Assembly (NCBI RefSeq): GCF_023078275.1
Contig: NC_062978.1
Span: 25,689,967-25,753,966 of the forward strand
DNA from: Leguminivora glycinivorella
Taxonomy: Eukaryota; Arthropoda; Insecta; Lepidoptera; Tortricidae
Direction of reading: 5' to 3'
Length of the DNA: 64,000 nt
Positions 33,497 to 46,500 of this stretch are shown here, piece by piece. Numbering within the stretch: position 1 is the stretch's first letter; each line of letters begins with the position of its first letter. The notes under the pieces were generated by a model, which was not told the origin of the DNA, ran no database searches, and saw only the letters and a list, made by a program, of their open reading frames with translations. Made by a program: the position numbers and the translations under genes.

Positions 33497-34402
33497 GGCA
33501 ATGACAAAATAGTCAGACAGGATTTTTAAAAATCTAGATTTTAATACTCCCTGAAAAAATCCAAAGTCGCGGTGTAGTGCGCTTATATGCGTATTGCGTA
33601 TATGTATTAAACTTCCATTTTTTTAGTGCTAACATGAATATAACGCACCAAAGTCATCCACATGCTATCCTGTGAGAGCGAGAGACATATTTTTTCTCGT
33701 TTTCACTTCGAACTGTTCTGCGAGCGGAGCGGTCGTGTGTTAGTTATACGTTTGTCTTGATGTTTGTACAGCCTTACAGTGACAGGATGTGACAGAGTTG
33801 CCATCTCATATTTTCTTAAATTATGGTTATCAATTTTATTATAAACAGTTTCTTTTATTCGTTTTTATTTTTTATAAGCCGTGTGTATAAAACAATATAC
33901 ATAAATATTTATAAAAGGCAGGAAAAAATACATGTTTAATTGATACCGAATATGTAGTTAAGTCCGAAAATGTATACTCGACTAAATTAAAACGTAGTCC
34001 GTATAAAGACATGGTCTGTGACATTTCTTTCCTTGATACAGCTTTTGGCATAAGTGTGTCTCACTTTCGCTACCGTGTGACAGTCAAACATGGATTTTTA
34101 TAAAGACAGAGTATAGTCAATTAAAGTCAGTCAGTTGTCTTACCACTAAACATTTTGACTCTTTGTCGACACATATCTTTTTTATACGAATTTCATTCGA
34201 GATTTTTAGCCAAAGATCGTTTACACAATGTCTTGAAAAGTAAACAAGCTGCGCGTTATCGGGAAGTTTCTTTTGGTGAGGCAACTGCCCGAGATTTTGT
34301 GAAGTGATGTGGTTAAACCGCTACTTTTGTGAAGTTTTTCTACCATAACGAGTGTTATTGTGCTAACAGTTTATTTTCTCACGTTCGTGTTCCGTGTTCT
34401 AG
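33497..34402. other. Upstream region of the PI3K gene
   Basis: It probably contains the promoter and an untranslated first exon. A TCAGT initiator-like motif lies near 34127 and a TTTCTCACG...TTCTAG acceptor-like tract ends at 34402. No definite element can be named. Confidence 0.35.
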
Positions 34403-34424
34403 ATGGTCGTCGGACGACCTGATA

Positions 34425-34533
34425 ATGTCAGAATACGATCTGCAGTTCCAAGCAGACTTGGAGAAGGCGCAGGCTCTGAGTTTAGAGAGCCTAGCGCTCG
34501 AGCAATTTCGGAGAAAGAAGCAACTGAGCTCAG
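34425..34533 (+). CDS. Pi3K68D: PI3K-C2 exon 1: start codon and UIM-like helix
   Basis: The ATG at 34425 has A at -3 and opens MSEYDLQFQADLEKAQALSL, an acidic/Leu-rich helix like a ubiquitin-interacting motif, then ALEQFRRKKQ. The donor is TCAG|GTGAAA, phase 1. An upstream out-of-frame ATG lies at 34403. Confidence 0.85.
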
Positions 34534-37500
34534 GTGAAAATTGTAAGTTTAATTGGCTCGCAAAAGAGTTATTCCAATTAAAATGCATCTCGTTATTTCA
34601 CGTTACTGCTCTTTTCTATATTTTTTTTCTCTGCCACAAGCTGTGGTCCTAGGTCAACTGGCATAATGATGTTTAGCATTCACAAATCACAACTGTCATG
34701 TCAAGTAGTTTGTGTTTACAACATTCATCAAGTTGAGGCCTTGTTTAGGGTGAACTTTGAACTAGCTTTATGGGATGTTATTTGCTGTTATAAACATTCT
34801 TGTTTATGCAATGGACAACAAGATAAATTTATATAGTTCTTAAAAGTTTCTCTTTTGAGTTGGTTTTGAAAACTAAATAAAACAGCAATATCAAGCAGTC
34901 ATTTTATAAGGTGATCAGGGACAACTGCCGCCGTCTGAAAGACTATAATCTGTTAAATTCTATAAATATTTAAGAAGTCTTCTTATAAAGTTGAGTGTGA
35001 ACTTCAGTGTGTTTTTTCAGTAACTTTTTCGTAGCTAAACTGAGAAAAGAACTGTCACCCGTAATATTACCGATACTATAAACTGAAATAGATCTATCTA
35101 TTAAGCCCCTTTTTTCTGAATTAGAGAATGTCTCTTAGTTCAGTGTGCCGCTTGGCAAAGGCCTCCTCTAGCTCTTTCCATTGATGCCTATCCTGGGCAA
35201 CTGAAATAGATACAATACTCTAAAGATAAAGCGATCAAGCCCACTGGTGGGGAAGCCGGGAATCGAACCCCGGTCATACCGATACTGCTTACAAACTTTC
35301 AAGTGAGTGTACTCCGGTATCACAGGCCAGCAACACACATCCTTATATCTTTTCTTACATCTGCACATAAGTAATGATGAATCTTATTATTTGTTTGGTT
35401 TTTGGCTAGAAGCCAATTATTATGGGGAATTCTATAAAATCTTTTGCCTTGTAGGGCAGCTATTTCAATAAAAAAAACTGCTAATTTGTTAACTAAGCCA
35501 TGAAAGGTTGTCAGACACAACTTTGCTTTCTTAGCGTCTTCAGTATTTGAAGAATTGTGAGTCGTACAAGACATTCTCGTGGAATGCCAAAAATTTGGTT
35601 CACACATTACTGTGTTACTACACACTCTTATGCAGGAACGTTGATCCGTGCAGGAAGTATTGAATTCTAATTCATTAGAGCTCAATACCTATTCTCCAAT
35701 GCCTCTTCATTCTGGCATACGAGAGGTTCTTCTAGGTTAGGGGCTTTGTAAAGCTTCAGGGCGCCTTATGTATCACTGCGACCATTTCTGATCTATTGTG
35801 ATAGGTTAAGGTATTCATTGCAACAACATTTTCTGCATAATAAATATGATTGTGAACTAGGGTATTGAATAAAAATAAAAACAAAATTCCATGTATCTTT
35901 TAATCAATAGTGGAGACACTTAATGCACTTCTACTACATAGCTTTGTGGTAGTATATACAATACACTATCACTTATCAATAGGAAAAAGGAAGTAGGGGT
36001 TGTCAACCTATCAGTGCATTCAGCATTTTGCCGTTCGGTGGCCAGTTGTCAACAACTCAACAGATATAAAATAAAAATATTAAAAATGGTGCCTAGTGCT
36101 TTCTGTGAGTGTTCTGTATCAAAGTTACCATTTTATTCATAATGTAATGCAAAATTTTCTTGAAATTTTGAAAGATATCACAATAACTGTGTGGTCAAAT
36201 TATGTAGAAGTGACAATCCAAATTTATATAAAATTTCCTGTGATATTTTTTAGTGTAATAAAATTGTATGATAAATGAATATCTGATTTTCTCAAGTAAA
36301 AGGTACCACATTGTTGTTTACAATAAGAGAGATGTGTGTGATTGATATGAAACAAATGCAAGATGAGATGATGCATGGAAGAAATGCGCCAACCCCAAGT
36401 AAATGCAGCAAGATTGTAACATGAATAACTGTTTCAGAGTGCTTACATGACAATGTGCTACCTTTTGCTTGTTAATGCCACTCTCTGATTATCAGTCTGA
36501 TACAAAAGGGCAAAATGATTGGTTTCACATTATTTTCAGTTTTTTTCGCCTTGGACTAACCATTAGTATGTAACTAATGAGTTATAGTTAGCAGTTAAGC
36601 TTTCATTCTAATGCATCTAATTAACACGAAGTTTCCTAATTAGTCATTAGACCCATTATCATTTAAGATTACTTGTTATATAATTGAATTAATTAGATTA
36701 TTCCGTATTTTATGAGTCTTAATCATATAGAATTATAGGAACCTGATATTTTATATGATAATGACCAAGAAATTTGATTCTTTTTAACTTTTACCAGTTA
36801 CCAATTACGGAGTCTTATGTCAAAGTTTCATTTTCTCAAAACCCCTTATTTGCCAAGAGCCCCTTTATGGGATACAGGCGTGATTGTATTGTATGTATGT
36901 ATGTAAGTAAAATAAGAAGTAGGCATGTGAGTATCAAATTCAAAACTTCTAAGCCAATTAAAGTGAAAGAGATCTATTTAAAGAGTTTTAAAGAGTAGTA
37001 GATCTACATTTTAATTACATGAAAAACTCTTGGCCTAAAAAAATTGAATTTGTTGTGATGTTCAGATGGTAATTATCTACCAATACCACCGTATTTTCGT
37101 TCTATTAACATTATTCCATACAAAAACAATCTAAAAGTCTAAAACGATAATGTACTGGTTCACTAAATACAAAAAGAGGAAACGTGGCAGGCCAAGAAGA
37201 AGATGGGAAGATGAGATAAAGCGTGCAGCAGGAAGTTCCTGGACTACAATAACAAAAGACAGAGACAAATGGAGGGAGTTAGGGGGAGGCCTTTGCCTAC
37301 AAAAGGCATACAGACTAAAATTAGAAAATATAATATATGTGTGTTAACAACAAAATGAAATGTAACAAAACGTCTGAAATAAAGGCTATTTTATTTATAT
37401 TATTTTATTATACAAAAACAATGCAACAAAGATAAACAAACATTGGCGAACCCGTATCTCATCGATACGCTATCGGCAGATAATGGCAGCGGGCCCGCCA

Positions 37501-40500
37501 GTGGCCGCCTGCGCGAGGAGCCCGACGCACCGCCGCCCGCGCTGCCGCCGCCGCCGCGCCGCCCCTCCAGAGGCCGCACCAGCACGGACTCCTCCAAGTG
37601 AGTATGAGAGCCTGGTACTTTTACGTGGGTCGCCAGTATACTCGGCAACAATTAGTACATTACATCAGAGGCCGGGAAAATGAGGATTTCCGGCCAAGTG
37701 GGTATATAGGATAGGGATACGAGGCCGGGAATCCGTTTTCACGCCGAGGCATGTATAGTGCTTTTCTCAAACATACAATGAAATAAAAAAAAATGCTCTA
37801 AAGGACAATATTTTATAAAAAAAAGTTACTTTGCAGGCCTAGGCCTAAAAAATAATATGAAATCCCTTTACAGTCCTTCGAGTTGTTGCGCCCAAAAAGC
37901 GATACATCCCAGCCCATTTTAAGGAACGTAAAGACAATATTTCAATGCATGTTTGAGAAATAGTACATTACGGTACAAGTGCGTAGAAAAGGAAGTTCGA
38001 AACGAGTGGCGATAAATTAAAACACGACTGAAGGGAGTGTTTTAAATCGACACGAGTTACGAATTTCCTTTTCGCACGTGTATCGTCCGACGTTTTTCAG
38101 TACAGATGAGCCTCCGAAGTTTCGACCTGGCATATAATGAACCACTTCTCGCACTAGTGCGTAAAAAAAAACCATCTGTACTGAAAATTATATTGTAGCT
38201 TTGAAGGTATATTATTTTTACACTTTGGCTGCTACTATTTATTTAATTTTGACTGGTAATCTATTGAAACAAACCCAACTTGTCAGTACAAAAAGGCGAA
38301 ATTTAAAATTTTATGGGATAAGTCACCTCTTCTAGTCTTTGCGCCTACTTGTACTGAAAAAGTTGCTATGCCATCAACTTGATTTTGTGTAACAACACTT
38401 AGAGCCGATCGGCACAAACGCGCTTAGTCTGTGCCGAACGGCTGTGGTAGATTGACGTATCGCAATGAAAAATATTTCGTCTAAATAATGCCGTCATGTG
38501 TAGTGAGGTACTGTACAAACTGCTCAGGCTAACGAAAGCCAAGGAGTGACTTTTCATACGTAGGTTTACTGTATTTTTGTTTAAACACGCTTACTTTTAA
38601 AAAAATGTATCAATATAAATTCATGCCGAAGCGCCATGTTGCGGCGGCCATGTTTCGTTGAAACCAAAGAGTAAAAAATGCAACAAAAGCAGACGTGACA
38701 ATATCGCAAGTTAGTTCAAGTTTCCTATCATCAGTTTCATATCATTAAATTATGTATATTTATCGACGCAAAAAAGGTTATTTGATTATTATTGTCAGAA
38801 TTGCACAGTTTTCCGACATGTCGGTCTATAACAGATTCTCAATACGCGTGTCGAATTTCATGTGAGTATGTAAATGTAAGTGCAGTACCTAACCTGCCTG
38901 AATGAATTTGGGTAGGTAGACGGTCAAGCAAATTATGAGAGTATAAAAACGCGCGCAATTCAAATTTTCTATGGGACGATAAACCCGCGCCCATACATAC
39001 ATGGATGTAGATAAAGTTATGTATGCGACTAATCATAATTAGGCATTAAAACACTCATGTTATCTTATTAACAACAAAAACAACACTCATGTTTTAATGC
39101 CTACCATTATGCAAATGTCACATAAATAACTAATATCCAGTTGCGGCTACGTGTACACATGTACGCTCAGTCCGTATGTAGCTTTATATGTGGGCATTTA
39201 AAAAAATTGGGACTCACAGAGTTGTTAAAAAAAAGTTAAATCGCTGTGAGTTTTGCAACGATAATTAAGCATGGAATGTCAATAAAAACATCGTTTTTGT
39301 TTTAATTATGTAAATTATACTAAGCTATAATCTAAAGTCAGAACGTGAAAAAAGTTTACTTTTAAATACAGATTTCAAGCTTGATTGTCGTTACAAAACT
39401 AACAGCGATTTATGTTTTTTGTTAACAACTCACGCTAATTGAGAGTCATAAATTAAAGAAATGCCCATGTAAACCCATGTCACTTCTATACTACGACTTC
39501 TAATCTATGCACTCTATGCAGGGCTCATCATCGCGACCGAAAGGTCGTAAGTGCAGAGTAAAATCGTAGCGCTTGCGACGTAACGGAAGCAGGCCATTGG
39601 TTCACACCCCGCCCCCTCTCCCCGCCTTCAGCTTACAGGCTGTGACACGTTCGTTGTTTGCTATAGCTCCTCTGATGCCAAAAGACGCCAAAGTATAAGA
39701 AGATAGTAAAATACCACTTATACCTCCGCATCAGCCCACAATAATTTGTCAAAGAGTAAGGTAGCTCAGATCTTTAGGAGCACCTAAGCCGCTCCGTTAT
39801 ATCTGTATGTTGGAGAGACAACAGACTATACCAAGCAGTTGAGTTGCAGAAATTAATTCAGACTGGAAATTAGATATCTACGCTATTATGTGACTACAAA
39901 ACCTGTGCAATTTTAAATAGTTTAATTGGCCCGACATAAGCCAATATTCAATACATTGTCATGTAAATTCAACCCTCTTGTTCTTTAAATTCTAAACAAG
40001 ATAAATCGCAGCGCATAATTTACGCTTCGAAATGAATGTATCGTATTCTGTACAATTTATCAAGAAATAAATTGCTTCATTTAAAGCAGGTGAGAATGAC
40101 GTATCAATTAAAATATCGTGACTTGCTCACGTATTACAATGATACACTTAAACTCATTCGTTGCATCATGGTTTTGTTTCAAGTACGCGCTGTTGTAGGT
40201 AAAAGTGCCATGCCATGATTTAGTCAGAAATGATGCAGATTTTCTTATTTTATGAGATTTTCGTGACAGGCTAAGAATTACACCACCCCCTTTTCTTCCA
40301 TGGGTGTCGCAGAACTCGACTGTGGGTTTGTGGGACATGAGTCCAATTGTGGTGCCGACGATGAATTTTTTTCTAACCCTTTAATTGCCGAAAGCTCTTT
40401 CGGGAATAAAATGTAATAATAAAATTGTGTTTAATCCTCCAGATCTACAAGCACAAGTCCTACGAGAAACGAAAGCAGTGACCTCATATCTTTTGCGAGC

Positions 40501-43500
40501 CCGACAAGCAAGACAGCACCTAAAGATCCGCACGCGTCTCTCAAAGAGTACATCGAACAGTTTAACAAGTAAGATTCGTTTTAATCAATTTCAATTGCTT
40601 CAATCCATCATCATCCTCCTTGCGTTATCCCAGCATTTGCCACGGCTCGTGGGATCCTGGAGTCCGCTTTGACAACTAATACCAAGATTACTATCACAAT
40701 AACGCTGGTATTTTCTGGTACGTGTTGCTAACCGAATATTCGGCATCCGATAAATCATTAAATCTAAGAAGCTGTAACATTATAATTACGTACTAGCTCA
40801 CTATACGTCAGACCCAATAAAAATACAGAAAAATATGTTTGCGTGGATCTATCGCTATGTGCCAAAACAAAAAAATATTTTTTTGTTTGTAGTGTAACTT
40901 TTTTATTTGACACTTTTTTGATATGTGTATAAGGGTGAATTTGAATAATTCATCTAATCAACCATACATTTTGATTTTTGAGGCAATCAAGAGTGAATAG
41001 GCTACTGAACCAGTGAGCTACAACCTCGGCCTTGTCGTCACTTTCCATCAGGTGCGACTAAGGTCAATCACTGGCCAGTTTATAAAAAAAAAAAAAACAT
41101 ATTTAAAGGTGGTGCAAAGTTACCCACAGGGGAGCAAAGTAGCCTCGTTTTACCGTACTATAATTAATTTGATCTAAACAGTTCTGCCGTACACAAAACT
41201 TGTGTACTTACAAGATAAGAGTAATCTGCAATTTAAGTAGTACTGATAACACTATTCGGTTGTGATAACGATGACAACACAGAATATAACCAGTGGCTTA
41301 GTAATTTACGTCTTTCGAATATTCTTGCTATTTGAAATTTGCCCTTTATCGTGTAAAGATTGAGTCTAAGATTTAGGGCCAGTTGCATCAACCACATTTG
41401 ACAGACACATCATCGTCACGCAACAGACGTCTATGGAACTTCTCATACAATAAAATTTAACGAACCCCTTAACGGTGACAGACGGTTTGGTTCAACCGGC
41501 CCTAAGTTGTCAAAGCGGACCCCAGGTCCACATGAACCGTGGCAAATGCCGGGATAACGCAAGGAGGATGGTGTTTGAGTCTAAGATTGATAATAGTACT
41601 CAAGATGCTTTTCTATTTCAGCGTGACCCAGCAGACGCAAGAACTAGCCCTAACCACAACAACACAACAATCAACCATGAACAACCACTATTACAACCAA
41701 CGCCCCGGTTTCCCCCCCTACCCGTACAACCAGCCCCCCTACAACCAGTACCAGTTCCAATCCCCCCCTTATCCAAGCACCCCCTACGGCATGCCGACAC
41801 CTATGACCCCTCCATACCCTTACTATCCTCCTGAGTCTCCATATACGGCTCCCAGATTCCCGAATGTCCCATATAATCAGACTAGAATGTCCTCTCCTAC
41901 GCCTTACGTCGGTTACCCCCCACCTACAGTCCCCCCGCATACTCCAGTATACAACTATAACACAACTAACATGGTCTCACGACCCACGCCCCCGACTCCT
42001 AGTATATATCCTCAGTTGAATCAGGTGCATAGCTACCCGCCCTTGCAGGGAACTACTAGTACTAGTACTACTGGTCAGGAAGTGAAGGAAACAGTGGATA
42101 GCAGTAAAGTGAGGAAGACGTCAGAAGTCAGTACTGGGGTGAGTTTTTCTATGGCTATTGGAATAGAGTTTAAAGTTTGTACGAACGTTTTTTTGGTTGT
42201 TCTCGACTGTCTAGTAATACTAGCATATTATGTCTAAAGATTTCGTTATTGTTATTTTGGCTTAAGCCTCATTTCGGACTGATTCCTTGTAAGTTGCTGA
42301 GTAATGATGGTAAAATAACTATTGAATTGCAACTACTATCAATCTATAAACTGAAATAAATGTCATATAAAAAAAAAAAATCCGTTCCTTTTAACCTCTG
42401 ACGCAAAAACGACGGGGTGATAAGTCTGACCTCTCTGTCTGTTTGTCTGTCTGTAGCATCGTAGCGTCTGTAGCTCCCGAACGGATGAACCGATTTCGAT
42501 TTAGATTTGTTTTTTTTTTGAAAGCTGAATTAGTGAGGAGTGTTTTTAGCCATGTTTGATAGAAATCGGTCCACTATGTCGAAGGTTTTTTTCAAAATTT
42601 AAATTTCAATAATTGTTGTAATGTTTATCTGTAAATAGTCCAATTCTCTAATTTCCAGTCGAACGAATCCGCGGACACCGTGGGCAGCCTGCCCCACTCC
42701 ATGAACCTGATCGACTTCGGGCGCCAGCGCCACTCCGGGCAAGGTAGCGTGCGCGTGAGTGTGCTCGAGGCTTTCGACCCGCTACTCACAGAGCCGAGTA
42801 GCCCGGGTGAGTGGGGTGCTTCATACACAAACTACTAAGTCCCGGGGTTTGAACTTTTGAACATTAAGAACACCTAAAGCACACCTCGGACACTGGCGAT
42901 CAAATATATAAAAGAGGCGCGTTCCTAGCACACATTGAAAGCTACGCGTACCATGCTTGTATGAGTGAGATATGACAGGTCATCTGTTAGCGTTTTTGAC
43001 ATGCGGTAACTGTGAGGTAACCGAGAGGGGGTGGGAGGCACTTTCAGCGGGGAGAGGGAATGGCCATACTGTACGATAGTACTCTTTATTATACTGTGCC
43101 TGAAGGTGTAGAAATTCGTCGGGTCTACACTGACCGAGAAGCCTCGCGATTTTGAACAGCTGAATAAAGGCCGCCATCTTGCCGAGAGAATAGGGATGAC
43201 GGCTACATAAAAAAATGTCATTCTGTTTAGTCCATCAGTTAGATCATCGAAAAATACTGAACACATTTTTGCTTTTATCAAATTAATGAATAAATACAGT
43301 GATATAGAGCTTCAAAGTTCTGGAGTGGGGGCTTGTGATGTCACTTATAAGTAAAAATTGTAATCTAGGCGTGACGTCACGCGAAACTCCAACGCACTGT
43401 ACCGTCGTCATTTTTCATTTACGAAAAGACAAAATATGTGTCCAAATTTTTTTGATAATCTAACTGACGGACTAAACAGTTTTTTTACTCGTTTCGCCTA

Positions 43501-46500
43501 TTCGCGCGGGTAAGGCAAACGTGCGCGTACTATCACGGAAGTTTGCCGCGCGAGGCATGGCCTGGCGATGCTGCTCGGTCAGTGTGGACCCAGCTAATAG
43601 GCTAGTTTCCCATACTCAAAATAAAATATTTTATGCAGTGCACGAAATAAAGCACCACGTAATTAGAAGAAAAATATGGACAATAGTTATGTTTAAACAT
43701 AATTTCTATTTAATAAGTCAAAGAGAAAGATATAAAGTAAATGAACTGACCGTGACGTCACTCCTCAGTATTTCATAGTAATTCCATATTAGCAAATCGT
43801 TTTGACAGTTCATAAAAAGAAACTGATTTGACTAGGAAGAAACTAGCCTATTATAAACGTTGTCATGTATCCTGTTAAAGTTTCTAGTATGGTTTATATT
43901 TGCTTTTGCGCCCATGTCCCTGGCGTGCAAGTGTTACTATGAATATTTAAATGATAAAGGACAAAATCAAATTGGATTTTTAAATGACTCTGGGACTTAG
44001 GAGGCAATATTACCTTGGGGCTTTCCGTATAAGAATGTTGGGTATTTAATATTTATTAAAAGAAACAATAGGGATGACGACTACATAAAAAATGGCATTC
44101 TGTTTAGTCCGTCAGTTAGATCGTCCAATAATACTGAACACATATTTTTCACTTTTTCTAATTAATGAAAAAATACAGAGCTGAGAGATATAGAGCATCA
44201 AAGTTCCGGAGTGGGGGCTTGTGACGTCACTTTCTAAGTAAAAATTGTACCCAGGCGTGACGTCACGCGAAACTTCAACGCACTGTACAGTCAAGTGCAA
44301 AAATACGTATCGAAATAATAGTCTCATAAATATGGTACTACGCTCTTATTACACTGGACTAAGATGCTATAGGACATATTTTTGAGTAAGATGTGTACAC
44401 CCATATTTTTACACTTGACTGTACCGTCGTCATTTTTCGTTTACGAGAAAAAAGAAAAAATACGTGTCTAAAATTCTTTGATAATCTAACTGACGGACAA
44501 ATTTAATTTATTTTAAATATAAATGCCAGTGTCAGTTTTATGAATGATAAATCTGAGCACAAAAAATATAACACGTAAAAATATTTCTCAACCCAAAAAA
44601 TATATACTTAGCTTAAAAGTTTAGTCTGTAACCATCTATTTACTATAGTTCTTATAATAACAACTTTGTATTTGATTATAATACGTATTAGCTTATTTCC
44701 ATGCAGTTTATACGTATACATGTACCGACTGAAATTTTGACAACCGGTCTGGCGCAGTCGGTAGTGACCCTGCCTGCTGCGCCACGGTCCCGGGTTCGAA
44801 TCCCGGTAAGGGCATTTATTTGTGTGATGAGCACAGATATTAGATCCCAAGTCATGGATGTTTTCTATGTATATAAGTATTTATATATTATATATATCGT
44901 TGTCTAAGTACCCACAATACAAGCCTTCTTGAGCTTACCGTGGGCCTCAGTCAATCTGTGTAAGAATGTCCTATAATATTTATTTGTATTTTTTGTCTGT
45001 TTCTTTAAATATGCGTTATAGACTAAATAGCTAAATTTATATTAATTTTGTTTACCTAAATTTGTAGGCTTTTTGTCTGTTAGATGTTTAGAATCAATGA
45101 GCAAGTGAGTGGCTAAATGAACTACACCGAAACCCCCGAGGTATTTTCATTATAAACATCGAAATATAACAAACATGGAATGTAATCTTCATTTATTTCG
45201 ATGACCATACGGATTTCAGAATAGTTTAACATTCTTTGTGTAATTATTAATTAAGCTTATTATTGTGTTAAAAATATGTGATTTGAGTGAATCCCGTTAC
45301 TTGAAAAGTTGACGAAATCAAAATTCTGAATAATATTACTTATTAGATATCAGTGATATCGTTTTAAAAGAAGGCGACATACCTTTAATTTGGGATGTTA
45401 AACTTACCTGCCGGCGTATTATGATTCCAATTTTATCATTTATCCACGTGGATAAAGCATCCGTCACGCTTTGGCAAGTATGTCAGTGTGAGAGTGACAG
45501 TTGTCTTATCCAAGTGGACAAGTGATAAAATTGGAAGCATGATACGCCGGCTGGACTCATAATCGTAAACGGGAGGGTCATGTTTTTAGATTCCTAAAGT
45601 TTTTTTTAATTGAAATTGTGTGATATTCATCTGTCAAAGAGGGAGAGGTATATTTGAGTTGTCTTATTGTGTTATAACTGTGTGGTGTGTTTTGCTGTGT
45701 TAATCTGATCAAATGTGAATATCATGAGTATCATTACATTCTTAATTTTATTAATAATTTTACTTTCACATACATTGGTTTGTAAATCTGTGTTTTGTTA
45801 TAATCTGACATTTCATAACACAAGTTTTTCTTTTAGTTATTAAAAAGATCGTGGGTAATTTTGCCAATCTTATGACTTATGACAATGTGGATTGCTATTT
45901 TTTTTTTTACTTTATTTCTGCTACAATATTATCCTTTTCTCTTTTGAATAGTAGATTTGCCATTTGTTTGAGTTTATAGTTTTAAACCACCATGTAACTT
46001 TCCTATGGCTTTTATGACTGCATCAATTTAAACTTCACAGTGCACAGACTGCTATCTCTCGACACAAGCTTAGAACTTTTGAACTTCGGTTCTGACAATT
46101 TGGCCCATATTGCTAGCTTGATATGTATTAAAATGTCATTAATATTAGCGCCATCTAGCCGAGCGTACCCCAAAGGTGTAACGCCATCTAGGCCACCGTA
46201 CCTTTTTCTCTATGGATTTGAGGTACGTTTTTTTCTTAGACTTTATCTGTCTATACGGACATACGTCTTTGCCATCAGAGACAATAATCGCTTACCACCA
46301 AGCGATTCGACTACTCAAATACCCTCAATACAAAAAAAAAACTATTTACGAACTATTTATATACAACAGAATATGCAGTGGCTAGCGAAGGCTCCGGCAG
46401 CGTGTATGAAGAGTACGACCCGCTAGACTTCCTCTACGGAGAGACAGAGATGCGAGAGACTCCTGTTTATGGGAAGATAGATAGAAGGAAAGAGAGCGCG

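Noticed and set aside
40385..40672. 95-codon frame over PI3K exon 3
   Set aside because: Wrong phase: splice junctions on both sides require the frame that reads NESSDLISFASP.
41618..41940. Minus-strand frames opposite the PI3K proline-rich exon
   Set aside because: They are antisense artefacts of Pro/Tyr codons; splice phases support only the plus frame.
44742..44820. Functional tRNA gene
   Set aside because: Boxes A and B are present but acceptor and anticodon arms do not fold properly, and a SINE body follows with a second copy elsewhere.
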